Positions 9,237 to 17,506 of a stretch of 64,000 nt of DNA are shown here, in pieces. Each line of letters begins with the position of its first letter. Positions within the stretch are counted from its first letter, which is position 1. Origin of the DNA: Brevundimonas mediterranea (lineage in GTDB: Bacteria; Pseudomonadota; Alphaproteobacteria; Caulobacterales; Caulobacteraceae); assembly GCF_014196125.1 (NCBI RefSeq), contig NZ_JACIDA010000001.1:310001-374000 (forward strand). Direction: 5' to 3'. The translations under genes were made by a program, and so were the position numbers. The notes under the pieces were generated by a model. That model was given only the letters and a program-made list of their open reading frames with translations, ran no database searches and was not told where the DNA came from.

Positions 9237-10550
9237 ATGACGTTTCGCTCCGTCCGCCGCCATGCCCGCTTGGCTGCAGCCTCCTTGTTGCTGCTTCCGG
9301 CGACCGGTGCAGCCGCACAGTCAAGGCTGGATCCCGCGTCGGCCACGTCGGCTTTCGAACACGCCCGGTCCTTATGCGAAGCGGATCAAGGCCGAGCGTG
9401 GAACGTGAGCCTGTGTGGCCCGATGCTTGTCGCCGACCCCGCGACGCGAGACTTCATCGCCAATATGGACGGCGCGGACGCGCCGCTTGAACGGGACGGC
9501 GAGGTCTTCAGGGGACATCTTCCCGATAGCGTGCCTATCGCCAATACCGCCGTGCGTTGGAACGGTCGCGTCTGGACCATGTTGCTCTCTCCCTTGCCGA
9601 AGGAGGAGCCCGCGCTTTCCATCCTTCTGATGCACGAGGCCTGGCATCGCGTTCAGGACCAGATCGGTTTGGCGGCGGTCAACGCCGACCAGCCCCAACT
9701 CGCGACCGAGGCCGGGCGTGTGTCCTTGCGCCTTGAACTCCGGGCCCTATCGACGGCCGTCGCTGCGACAGATCCGACGCAGAGAAACCTCGCCATCCGC
9801 GACGCCCTGACCTTCCGCGCCTGGCGCTATGCCCGGTTTCCTGAGGCGCAGGCCGCGGAGGACGCCATGGAGCGGCACGAGGGGCTCGCCGAATACACCG
9901 GAAGGCTTCTGTCGCGCGACGACGAGATGATCCGCCATCTGACGGCGCACCTAGACCGTGGCGATCAGGTGCGCGCGTATGCCCGATCTTTCGCCTATTA
10001 CACGGGGCCGGCCTATGGCGTGTTGCTCGACGAGGTTTCGCCCGACTGGAAGAAGACATGGGACCGACGCGAGGGGCTGCCCTCGCGATTGGCGACGACC
10101 TTGGGCTTGGAGATCCCGTCCGACGATGAGGCGTTCGCCGCGAGCGGTCTGCGCTATGGGGCGGCCGCCATCCAGGCCGAGGAAGCCGCACGGGCGCTTG
10201 AGCAGGCCGTTCGGATCGCAGCTCTGAGAGCCTCTCTGGTAGACGGATCGGTGCTGACCGCGCCTGTTTCTGGCGCGAATTTCAGCTTCGACCCCAACAA
10301 GGTGACGCCCTTGCCGCCAGAGGGAACCGTGTATGGCGTCATTCGCGTAGCGGCGGACTGGGGTGTTCTGGAGGCCGACAAGGCGGCGCTTCTTTCGACC
10401 GACTGGTCGAGACTGTCCGTCGAACACACCGGTGCGGTTCGCACTGAAGACGGCCTTAAAGGCAGAGGTTGGACGCTGACGCTTAGGCCCGGTTGGGAGC
10501 TGACGCCGGGGCAGCGTGGTGGCGACTGGACCATTGAGCGGCGACCTTAG
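9237..10550 (+). CDS. Exported HExxH (gluzincin-like) metalloprotein
   Basis: The ATG at 9237 follows a TTGAGGA ribosome-binding motif and begins a 437-residue protein with a clear signal peptide (LAAASLLLLPATGAAAQ). An upstream extension to 9030 would overlap the preceding gene and is not used. HEAWH at about residue 131 is a zinc HExxH motif. About 75 residues later RHEGLAEYTG supplies a glutamate in the GLAEY context seen in gluzincin peptidases. The last 150 residues are beta-rich (LTAPVSGANFSFDP, TLTLRPGWEL). I do not recognise a named family. It is probably a secreted peptidase working with the neighbouring serine hydrolases, but that is inference from the motif and context. Confidence 0.8.
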   Translation: MTFRSVRRHARLAAASLLLLPATGAAAQSRLDPASATSAFEHARSLCEADQGRAWNVSLCGPMLVADPATRDFIANMDGADAPLERDGEVFRGHLPDSVPIANTAVRWNGRVWTMLLSPLPKEEPALSILLMHEAWHRVQDQIGLAAVNADQPQLATEAGRVSLRLELRALSTAVAATDPTQRNLAIRDALTFRAWRYARFPEAQAAEDAMERHEGLAEYTGRLLSRDDEMIRHLTAHLDRGDQVRAYARSFAYYTGPAYGVLLDEVSPDWKKTWDRREGLPSRLATTLGLEIPSDDEAFAASGLRYGAAAIQAEEAARALEQAVRIAALRASLVDGSVLTAPVSGANFSFDPNKVTPLPPEGTVYGVIRVAADWGVLEADKAALLSTDWSRLSVEHTGAVRTEDGLKGRGWTLTLRPGWELTPGQRGGDWTIERRP

Positions 10551-10788
10551 GATTGACCTCTCGGGCGTTGAGCATGCCCTTCTGTCCAGCCGAACACCGT
10601 TGCGGCGTGCGCCGCGACGGTGTGGAAGACCTCCACCTGACCAGCTGTTCTGGCGGGCTCGTCATCGGCGCGTGAAGTCGGCATCGCGCCCGAAGGCGGA
10701 CGTCCGGCTCACACGCCAAATGTCGTGTTTACGGCAAGATCCGCATGACTGCTCATGGCGTATTGGCGATCCGTCAAACCATCGCGTC

Positions 10789-12291
10789 TCAAGTCTTGTC
10801 AAAGATCAGGACATCCTTGCTCGCAAGGGCCCGCAAGCTCTTCACCTTGCGGTCGGCGTGACGGTTGAGCTGGAAACGCATGGTCGCAGCTGGGACGTAT
10901 CCATCGGGCATTACGAATGTCGATGTGTCCACCGGGGCGAGGCGGCGGAGCCGATTTCCAGCCTTTAGGTGCAACTGCCCATCGACGAGAACCAGTTCAA
11001 GCATGTCCGTGCTGAAACCCGTGTCCAGAAAACCGGTCAACGTCGGGTCCTGATCATCACGACGACGGTATTGGCCGACGTAGTCTGTCAGAAAATCCAC
11101 GACAGGCGCTGGGCCTAGTTTGACCGACCAGTCCCCTGGCCAATCGAAGGCGTCTGAGATCGCATTGCGAATCTCGTCGCCGAGCACGTCGCCGTTGGCG
11201 CCGTTGGTCAGAATGACAAGGCCGTCGCCGCTCGCCAGATTGCCTTCGATGTAAGCCTTGTAGCTGTCATTGGCGCCGGCATGGTGGAAAATCCTGGCCT
11301 CGCCGTCTCCGGCAAGCCTCGGACCCAAGCCGTTAAAGCCTGGCGTCACTGCGGTCATCATGTCCGCAGCCAAAGCCTGCGGCAGGAAACCGTGAGGTCC
11401 CCGATAGCTGGAGGCGAGGCTCACGATCAGCTTGGACAGGTCAGCGGCGGTCGTCCAGAGGCCGGACGCGGCGAGTTCGGGAAAGCTCTGCCACCCCCGC
11501 GGTTGCGCAGCCGGCTGCCCGCTTCGATCATGCGCATGGGCGATGTCGGGGATGGAGACATCCGGCGATGCGACGAACCGGCTCCGCTGCATGCCCAACG
11601 CCTCGAACATGAACCGTTGCGCGACGAGGTCGAACGCCTCGCCGGTCGCGTCTTCGATCACAGTCTGTATGACCATGTAGCCGCCGCCCGAGTATCTTGA
11701 TCGGAGCCCGGGTCGATCGACCCTGGCAAGCGGCTTGTTCAGGGCGGGAGAGACGCCGTTCAGGGTCTGAACCAGGGTCGGCAAGGGCGCCGCCGGCGCA
11801 TAGTCCTCGAAGCCATGGATGTTGAAACCGCTGGTGTGGGACAACAGCATTCGCAGGGTGACAGGGTCGTCGCGGCCTGACGGCTCAGACGGAAGGCGCC
11901 ACCGCTTCAGCCATCGGTTCACATCTGTGTCCAGGTCGAGCGTTCCGAGCGAAACCAGCTTGAGACAGAGGGCCGCCGTAGCGACCTTGCTGACCGAACC
12001 GACAGAGAAAAGCGTGTCCAGACCGACTGAGGCGCGTTCTCCTGCGACCCGCGTTCCGAACCCTTGAGCAAAGGTCGCCCGCCCGGCCTGAATTACGGCG
12101 ATGGCGACGCCTGGAACGCCATGGTGCGCCATGCGCTCGACCAGGGGCCACCGCTCGGAACCGGTGTGGACCGTCGGCCTCAACTGCAGATGCGGCATGC
12201 CTTGAGCGCGCCGGGCGCCTGGAGGCTGCGTCGAGGTTATGGGCAGGCCGGCGCTAGCGGCCAGAAGGCTACGTCTGTCGATGCTGAGCAT
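10789..12291 (-). CDS. Exported beta-lactamase-family serine hydrolase
   Basis: This third serine hydrolase of the region has 500 residues. The N-terminus MLSIDRRSLLAASAGLPI has twin arginines, suggesting Tat export. The nucleophile motif is S99-V-S-K102. The second motif reads RYSGGGY near residue 200, so the usual Y-x-N asparagine is replaced by glycine. The third is HHAGAND near residue 325. LLSHTSGFNIHG and GLWTTAADLSKLI are typical family segments. A beta-rich C-terminal domain (YVGQYRRRDD, LVLVDGQLHLKAG) completes it. The changed second motif may alter leaving-group or amide specificity and argues for an esterase-like role. It is convergent with the HExxH gene. Confidence 0.9.
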   Translation of the reverse strand: MLSIDRRSLLAASAGLPITSTQPPGARRAQGMPHLQLRPTVHTGSERWPLVERMAHHGVPGVAIAVIQAGRATFAQGFGTRVAGERASVGLDTLFSVGSVSKVATAALCLKLVSLGTLDLDTDVNRWLKRWRLPSEPSGRDDPVTLRMLLSHTSGFNIHGFEDYAPAAPLPTLVQTLNGVSPALNKPLARVDRPGLRSRYSGGGYMVIQTVIEDATGEAFDLVAQRFMFEALGMQRSRFVASPDVSIPDIAHAHDRSGQPAAQPRGWQSFPELAASGLWTTAADLSKLIVSLASSYRGPHGFLPQALAADMMTAVTPGFNGLGPRLAGDGEARIFHHAGANDSYKAYIEGNLASGDGLVILTNGANGDVLGDEIRNAISDAFDWPGDWSVKLGPAPVVDFLTDYVGQYRRRDDQDPTLTGFLDTGFSTDMLELVLVDGQLHLKAGNRLRRLAPVDTSTFVMPDGYVPAATMRFQLNRHADRKVKSLRALASKDVLIFDKT

Positions 12292-12484
12292 GGGGCGATC
12301 GCCTGATCGTTCGGCAGCGCCCGCCGTTCATGGTGCAAAGCTGGCCCGGTGCCCTAGCCAACTCGATGTATCGAGGGCTGCGAGGGTAATCGACACACGA
12401 CCCAGGTCAAGCTTCGGAAACGCGGTGTGCTCAGGTCTCGCAGGCGCCTCTTTCCGGCGACGTGTCGAATGTGCGGGAAGGTTC

Positions 12485-12640
12485 CCATGATCAGCCGTAT
12501 CAATAAAATTACCGCCCGCTTCGGCGTAGAAGATGGCGGTGCTGGTCTCGACATCAGCGCCGTGGCCCCAACCCATGCCGAAGTTGCCTGTCCCCGGCGC
12601 GAGCTGAGACACCCGTCTTTCCGAAACACCTGTAGGTCAT
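12485..12640 (-). pseudogene. Aldo/keto reductase remnant (frameshifted, truncated)
   Basis: Reading from an ATG at 12640, the frame gives MTYRCFGKTGVS, the usual start of an aldo/keto reductase. Near 12610 the frame shifts, and the continuation reads GTGNFGMGWGHGADVETSTAIF then YAEAGGNFIDTAD, the conserved beta-1/beta-2 region of the family with its catalytic-site aspartate. Two or three residues are also missing after AIF. Homology stops after FIDTAD, and the rest of the roughly 300-residue enzyme is absent. It is therefore a dead fragment, presumably left by deletion next to the detoxification operon. Confidence 0.75.
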
Positions 12641-12693
12641 GCGGCAAGCCATCTTCGTCGAGGGTTGGGGCGCTCGGCGTCGGGTCGCGCCGA

Positions 12694-13539
12694 TCAGTCT
12701 TCGAGGAACTGAAGGGCGTGCTTCAGGAAGCGCTCGGGATACTGGAACTGCGCCCCATGGCCGGCGTCCGGATAGACGATCAACTGGGCGTTCGGGATGT
12801 TCTGCACCATGTGCCAGGAGTTGATCGTGGCGATCATCACGTCGTTGACGCCGTTCACGATCAGGGTGGGCTGGGTGATCTCGGCCAGGTGGGCGAACGG
12901 TCGTTCGGGATCCAGGGGAGTGACGAAGGCGGTGTTGGCCTCGATCTGACCCATCATCAGTTCGGGCGAACTCGGCGGATCCTGGTCGACGCGCTGATGA
13001 CGACGGTCCCAGAACGCCCGACCGGCCTGTTTGGCCGCTTCGGACGGGCCGAAGAACAGGAACAGGAAGTCGTCGACGGTCGGGATCGGCCGCGGCGCGA
13101 CCTCGAAGATCTTCGGATCGGGGTCGGGATTGCCGCCGCGCGGCTGGGTGCCCAGAAGCATCAGCCTGCGCACGCGGTCGGGATGGCGTCGGGTGAACTC
13201 CTGGGCGACCATGCCGCCTAACGAGAAACCGACCACATCCACCTGCGACAGGCCGAGGGCGGCGATCACCTTGGCGGCGTCGTCGGCCATGTCCTCGATG
13301 GTGTTGCGGGGCGTGCCGGAGGAGGAGGCGCTGCCCCGATAGTTGTAGAGGATGACTTCGCGACCGGCGGCCAGGCCGTCGGTCATCAAGGGATCCCAGT
13401 GGTCCATTCCTCCACGGAAATGCTGGAAGAACAGCAGGGGCGGCTGGCCTGAGTCGGCCTTGCCCCAGCGACGATAGGCGAAGCGATCGCCATCGACGTC
13501 GACATGGCGGGTGGGGGCGGTCAGATGGGTGTCGGACAT
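12694..13539 (-). CDS. Alpha/beta hydrolase
   Basis: A 281-residue cytoplasmic alpha/beta hydrolase. The nucleophile elbow is GFSLGG (serine near residue 105), the acid is in LIVNGVNDVMIA (near 228) and the histidine is in YPDAGHGAQFQ (near 262). Oxyanion-loop residues appear in FFQHFRGGMDHWDP. It has no signal peptide. It is the last gene of a five-gene minus-strand set and lies 44 bp after its paralogue; the two share the same layout and the DAGHG ending. The substrate is unknown; an ester or a ring-cleavage-type product is plausible in this oxidoreductase context. Confidence 0.92.
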   Translation of the reverse strand: MSDTHLTAPTRHVDVDGDRFAYRRWGKADSGQPPLLFFQHFRGGMDHWDPLMTDGLAAGREVILYNYRGSASSSGTPRNTIEDMADDAAKVIAALGLSQVDVVGFSLGGMVAQEFTRRHPDRVRRLMLLGTQPRGGNPDPDPKIFEVAPRPIPTVDDFLFLFFGPSEAAKQAGRAFWDRRHQRVDQDPPSSPELMMGQIEANTAFVTPLDPERPFAHLAEITQPTLIVNGVNDVMIATINSWHMVQNIPNAQLIVYPDAGHGAQFQYPERFLKHALQFLED

Positions 13540-13583
13540 TGGGATCCCTTGAGGGAGAGTGAGGAGGGCGTTCGAAGACAGCC

Positions 13584-14447
13584 TCAGTTGTCGAGGAACT
13601 TCAGCGTCATGGGCACGAAGGCCTCGTGATACTGGAAGATGCCGCCGTGCCCGGCGTCGGGGTAAAGGACGAGGTCTGCGTTCGGCAGGCGGTGGGCCAT
13701 CTCAGTCGAGTTGCCGCTGGGCACCATGATGTCGTGATCGCCGTTGGCGACGAGGACGGGCTGCCGGACGGCGCCAAGATCCTGGGGCGCCAGGTTTCCC
13801 CAGGACTCGATGGCCTTCAGCTGGCGACGGAAGGCGGCGACGGTGATCGGCTTGTCCCTATCGCTGCGGCGTTCCTTCAGCCTTTCGAGGAACGCCTTGG
13901 CTGCGCGGCGCCCGGCCTGGCTTGAGGTAAAGAACAGATAGGTCTTCGGATCCTTCAGGGTCAGCATGCCCTTGATGATGAGAGGGGTGGACACCGCCCC
14001 GACCTTGTTGATGCCTTTCCCGCCGGCCGGGCCGGTCCCGGTGAGGACGACCTTGCGCGCCAGATTGGGCGCCTGGCGAAGCATGTCCTGCGCCACGAAC
14101 CCGCCGAGCGAGAAGCCCATGAGATCGATCCGGGTCAGGCCCAGAGCACTGACGACAGCCAGCATATCAGTCGCCATCTCGGCCACCGTGACGGGCGCCT
14201 CGCCGCCAGAAGCGCCGACGCCCCGATAGTCGAGAGCGAAGACGGTGCGGTTCGTCGCCAAGCCGTCCAGGATGCGCGGATCGAAATTATCCAGCGTCGC
14301 CCCCCAGTGATTCAGCATCACCAGCGGCAGACCGTCGCCCGATCCGAGCCGACGATAGGCGAAGCGTGTTCCCGCCGCTTCAACCGTCCGGTTGGGGGTG
14401 GTGTTCCAGGTCTCTGCGGACGCGGGGGGCAAGGGGGCGGCGCTCAT
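13584..14447 (-). CDS. Alpha/beta hydrolase, paralogue of the next gene
   Basis: A 287-residue alpha/beta hydrolase with nucleophile GFSLGG, acid in LVANGDHDIMV and histidine in YPDAGHGGIFQYHE. The oxyanion region reads MLNHWGATLDNFDP. Its start overlaps the stop of the upstream oxidoreductase by four bases (ATGA), so translation is coupled. It and the downstream hydrolase look like a tandem duplication that has diverged, possibly to handle two related esters. There is no export signal. Confidence 0.92.
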   Translation of the reverse strand: MSAAPLPPASAETWNTTPNRTVEAAGTRFAYRRLGSGDGLPLVMLNHWGATLDNFDPRILDGLATNRTVFALDYRGVGASGGEAPVTVAEMATDMLAVVSALGLTRIDLMGFSLGGFVAQDMLRQAPNLARKVVLTGTGPAGGKGINKVGAVSTPLIIKGMLTLKDPKTYLFFTSSQAGRRAAKAFLERLKERRSDRDKPITVAAFRRQLKAIESWGNLAPQDLGAVRQPVLVANGDHDIMVPSGNSTEMAHRLPNADLVLYPDAGHGGIFQYHEAFVPMTLKFLDN

Positions 14448-15457
14448 TGCGCATCCGCCTTGACGGTGACGACGACCTTGCCCTTGGCGCGGCCGGTTTC
14501 GATGTAGGCGAAGGCGGCGTTGAGATCGGCGAAGGCGAAGGTGCGATCCAGTACCGGGCGGATGTCGCCCGCCTCGATCAAGGCGGTGATCCGACCCAGT
14601 TGCTCGCCGTTGGCGCCCATGAACAGGAAGGAATAATCGATGTCCTTCGCCGCCGCCTTGTGCCGGATCTTGCGGCTGATCAGGCGCAACACCAATCGAA
14701 GCACCGGGTTCAGACCCTGGGCCCTGGCGAAGGCGGGATCGGGCGGCCCGGAGATCGAGATCAGCTTGCCGTCGGGCTTCAGCACCTCCAGCGAACGCTC
14801 GAGCGTGTCGCCGTCCAGGCTGTTCAACACCACGTCGTAGTCTGTCAGAAGCGCGGCGAAGTCCTGGCTCTTGTAGTCGATGACCACATCGGCCCCCAGG
14901 CTGCGGACCAGATCGGCGTTGGCGGCGCTGGTCGTCGTGGCGACCGTGGCGCCGAGGTGTTTGGCCAACTGGATGGCGACCGTGCCGACCCCGCCGGAAC
15001 CGGCGTGGATCAGGACCTTCTGACCGCGGCTCAGGTGGGCGCGGTCCACCAGCACCTGCCAGGCCGTCAAGGCGACAAGGGGCATGGAGGCCGCTTCCTC
15101 CATGGTCAGGTTGCCGGGCTTCAGCGCGACATCGGCTTCATCGACGGCGATGAACTCGGCGAAGGTTCCGATCCGGCCGTCTCGCGGCCGGCCATAGACG
15201 GCGTCGCCGACCTTGAATCGACGCGCACTCGGGCCGACGCGCACGACCTTGCCCGCCACGTCGTGGCCCAGCACGAAGGGCGGGCGATACGGCAGGATGG
15301 GCTTGAACTCGCCGTCGCGGATCTTGGCGTCGAGCAGGTTCAGTCCAGCGGCGTGAACTTCAATCAGCACATCGCTGTTGCGTAGCGCCGGGTCAGGACG
15401 TTCGCCGAGACGCAGGGCGCTCTTCTTGGCGTAGCGGTCGAGGATGTAGGCTTTCAT
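14444..15457 (-). CDS. NADP-dependent quinone-type oxidoreductase (MDR family)
   Basis: A zinc-free medium-chain dehydrogenase/reductase of 337 residues. The start MKAYILDRY at 15457 is the usual beginning of the family and follows AAGGAA; a longer frame upstream would run into the neighbouring gene. The N-terminal GroES-like half includes GHDVAGKVVRVG. The Rossmann half has GSGGVGTVAIQLAKHLGA. The zinc-binding cysteines of alcohol dehydrogenases are absent, matching quinone oxidoreductases and enoyl reductases. It probably reduces electrophilic enones or quinones as part of the adjacent old-yellow-enzyme/SDR operon. Confidence 0.93.
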   Translation of the reverse strand: MKAYILDRYAKKSALRLGERPDPALRNSDVLIEVHAAGLNLLDAKIRDGEFKPILPYRPPFVLGHDVAGKVVRVGPSARRFKVGDAVYGRPRDGRIGTFAEFIAVDEADVALKPGNLTMEEAASMPLVALTAWQVLVDRAHLSRGQKVLIHAGSGGVGTVAIQLAKHLGATVATTTSAANADLVRSLGADVVIDYKSQDFAALLTDYDVVLNSLDGDTLERSLEVLKPDGKLISISGPPDPAFARAQGLNPVLRLVLRLISRKIRHKAAAKDIDYSFLFMGANGEQLGRITALIEAGDIRPVLDRTFAFADLNAAFAYIETGRAKGKVVVTVKADAQ

Positions 15458-15488
15458 TGGGAATTCCTTGGCGCAGCTCGGCGGTCGG

Positions 15489-16580
15489 TCAGGCGCGGAG
15501 GGCGTCGAGCCGGGGATAGTCGGTGTAGCCCTCGGCGCCGCCGCCATAGAGGGTCGCCGGATTGATATCCGCCAAGGCGGCGCCGCTTTTCAGCCGTTCC
15601 ACCAGGTCGGGATTGGAGATGAAGGGGCGACCGAAGGCGAACAGGTCGGCCTCGCCCTGGATGAGTCGGGTCTCGGCGAGCGCGCGGTCGTAGCCGTTGT
15701 TGGCGATGTAGGTGTTCTTGAACCGGCGGCGCAGCGAACCGTAGTCGAAGACCGCATTGTCGCGCGGCCCGCCGGTCGCGCCTTCGACCACGTGGAGGTA
15801 GACGAGGCCGAGGGCATTGAGCTGATCGACGATATAGTCGAACTGGGGCTGCGGGTCGCTGCACGAGACCCCGTTGGCCGGCGAGGCGGGCGAAATCCGG
15901 ATCCCGGTGCGGTCGGCCCCGATCTCCTCGGCGACGCCGGCGGCGACTTCGAGCATCAGGCGCGCGCGGTTTTCGACCGATCCGCCATAGGCGTCGGTGC
16001 GCGCATTGGCGCCGTCCTTGGCGAACTGGTCCAGCAGATAGCCGTTGGCGCCGTGGATCTCGACGCCGTCGAAGCCTGCCGCGATCGCATTCGCCGCGGC
16101 CCGTCTGAAATCGTCGACGATGTCGGGAAGCTCCTCCAGCGTCAGGGCGCGCGGCTCGGACACGTCGACAAAGCCGTTGTTGACGAAGGTCTTGGTCTCG
16201 GCGCGGATCGCCGACGGGGCGACCGGCGCCGCGCCGCCGGGTTGAAGATCGACGTGCGAGATCCGACCCACGTGCCAGAGTTGCAGGACGATGCGGCCGC
16301 CCTCGGCATGCACGGCGTCGGTCACCCTGCGCCAGCCCTCGACTTGAGCTGCGTCATAGATGCCGGGGGTGTCCTGATAGCCCTGGCCCTGCTGCGAGAT
16401 CTGGGTCGCCTCGGCGATGATCAGACCCGCCGTGGCGCGCTGACGATAGTATTCCACAGCGAGGTCGCCGGGCACGAAGCCCGGCCCCGCCCGATTGCGC
16501 GTCAAGGGCGCCATGACGATGCGGTTGGACAGTGTTACGGGGCCGAGGTCGTAGGGAGAGAACAGATCGGGGGGCGTCAT
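15489..16580 (-). CDS. Old yellow enzyme family alkene reductase (NemA-like)
   Basis: A 363-residue FMN flavoprotein that reduces activated alkenes or nitroesters with NAD(P)H. The start MTPPDLFSP at 16580 matches the family; upstream codons are extension only. Visible motifs are the FMN/electron-tuning APLTRNRA near residue 25, LWHVGRISH, the substrate-binding H-x-x-N in EIHGANGYLLDQF, and the phosphate-binding tail ANNGYD...FAFGRPFISNPDLVERL. It sits 31 bp before the quinone-type reductase in one transcription unit, downstream of the TetR-facing SDR gene. Detoxification of electrophiles such as N-ethylmaleimide or nitro compounds is the family role. Confidence 0.95.
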   Translation of the reverse strand: MTPPDLFSPYDLGPVTLSNRIVMAPLTRNRAGPGFVPGDLAVEYYRQRATAGLIIAEATQISQQGQGYQDTPGIYDAAQVEGWRRVTDAVHAEGGRIVLQLWHVGRISHVDLQPGGAAPVAPSAIRAETKTFVNNGFVDVSEPRALTLEELPDIVDDFRRAAANAIAAGFDGVEIHGANGYLLDQFAKDGANARTDAYGGSVENRARLMLEVAAGVAEEIGADRTGIRISPASPANGVSCSDPQPQFDYIVDQLNALGLVYLHVVEGATGGPRDNAVFDYGSLRRRFKNTYIANNGYDRALAETRLIQGEADLFAFGRPFISNPDLVERLKSGAALADINPATLYGGGAEGYTDYPRLDALRA

Positions 16581-16621
16581 GGGATGTCTCGCAGTCTGAA
16601 AGGCGAAAAGGCGTGTCGGGA

Positions 16622-17404
16622 TCAGCCGCGGTAGCGGTCCGCCGGGACGGTGGCGGCGAACCCGGGCAGCATGGCTTGACGGGCGCCCTGGAAGGCGTCC
16701 CACAGGCCGGCGTCCTGGAGCGGGGGAATGGTGACGGGCTCGCGCCGGTCGAACCCGACCAGGGCGGCGTCCACCAGGTCCGCGACCTCCATCAGGGGCG
16801 GCAGGTTTGCAGGGTCGGCCCCGGAACGGTCCCAGATTTCGGTTCGGGTGCCTGAGGGCAGGACCGCCTGGACGTAAACGCCCTTCGGCCCCAGTTCGAA
16901 GGCCAGGCCTTGCGAGAGGAACAGAACGAACGCCTTGGTCGCGCCATAGGTCGTCAAGCCGAACTCCGGCGCCAGCCCCACGACGGAGCCAATGTTGACG
17001 ATGGCGCCGCTTCCAGCCTTGGCGAAGCGGGGCGCAACGGCGTTGGCGAGTTCGACGACCGCTGAGACGTTCAGGGCGATCAGGTTCTGCTGGGCGGCGC
17101 TGGACTGATCGGCGAACTGGCCGCTGAGGCCGGCGCCGGCGTTGTTGATCAGGACACCGATCGTGTCGTCCTCACGCAGGCGGCCGGCCACCGCGTTCAG
17201 ATCCGGGGCCTGGGTCAGGTCGGCCTTCACGACGTCGATCGACACTCCGGTCTCGGCGCGCAGCGTCGCGGCGAGGGCTTCCATTCGCTGATCGTCCCGG
17301 GCGACGAGCACTAGGTCGTGGCCCCGACGCGCAAAACGGTCGGCGTAAACAGCGCCGATGCCGCTGGAGGCGCCGGTGATCAGGACAGAGGGAAGAGCGG
17401 GCAT
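16622..17404 (-). CDS. Short-chain dehydrogenase/reductase
   Basis: A 260-residue SDR. The start at 17404 (MPALPS) is chosen because AAGGAG lies 8 bases upstream; the longer frame from 17446 would run through the palindromic operator. It shows the cofactor motif TGASSGIG, NNAGAG, the catalytic serine region VNIGSVVGLAPEFG and Y-x-x-x-K in TYGATKAF. It is the first gene of the operon facing the TetR regulator, so it is the most direct target of control. The NAD(P)-dependent substrate is unknown. Confidence 0.93.
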   Translation of the reverse strand: MPALPSVLITGASSGIGAVYADRFARRGHDLVLVARDDQRMEALAATLRAETGVSIDVVKADLTQAPDLNAVAGRLREDDTIGVLINNAGAGLSGQFADQSSAAQQNLIALNVSAVVELANAVAPRFAKAGSGAIVNIGSVVGLAPEFGLTTYGATKAFVLFLSQGLAFELGPKGVYVQAVLPSGTRTEIWDRSGADPANLPPLMEVADLVDAALVGFDRREPVTIPPLQDAGLWDAFQGARQAMLPGFAATVPADRYRG

Positions 17405-17432
17405 GGGGGTAGACTCCTTATTGGCCTTATTC

Positions 17433-17473
17433 ATGATGACCGTCATCTGTTGCCAAATATGATGCCTGTCATG
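17433..17473. promoter_or_regulatory. Candidate TetR operators in the SDR/TetR divergent promoter
   Basis: GATGACCGTCATC at 17435-17447 is a perfect 6-1-6 palindrome. A second, related site, ATGATGCCTGTCAT (17459-17472), repeats the ATGA..TCAT outer arms with a wider centre. Both lie between the divergent SDR and TetR starts. ATGAC-n-GTCAT palindromes are typical operators for this TetR group, so auto- and divergent repression is likely. Confidence 0.65.
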
Positions 17474-17506
17474 TATAAGTCAACAGAGAGTTCGGAGTGT
17501 TTTGAT

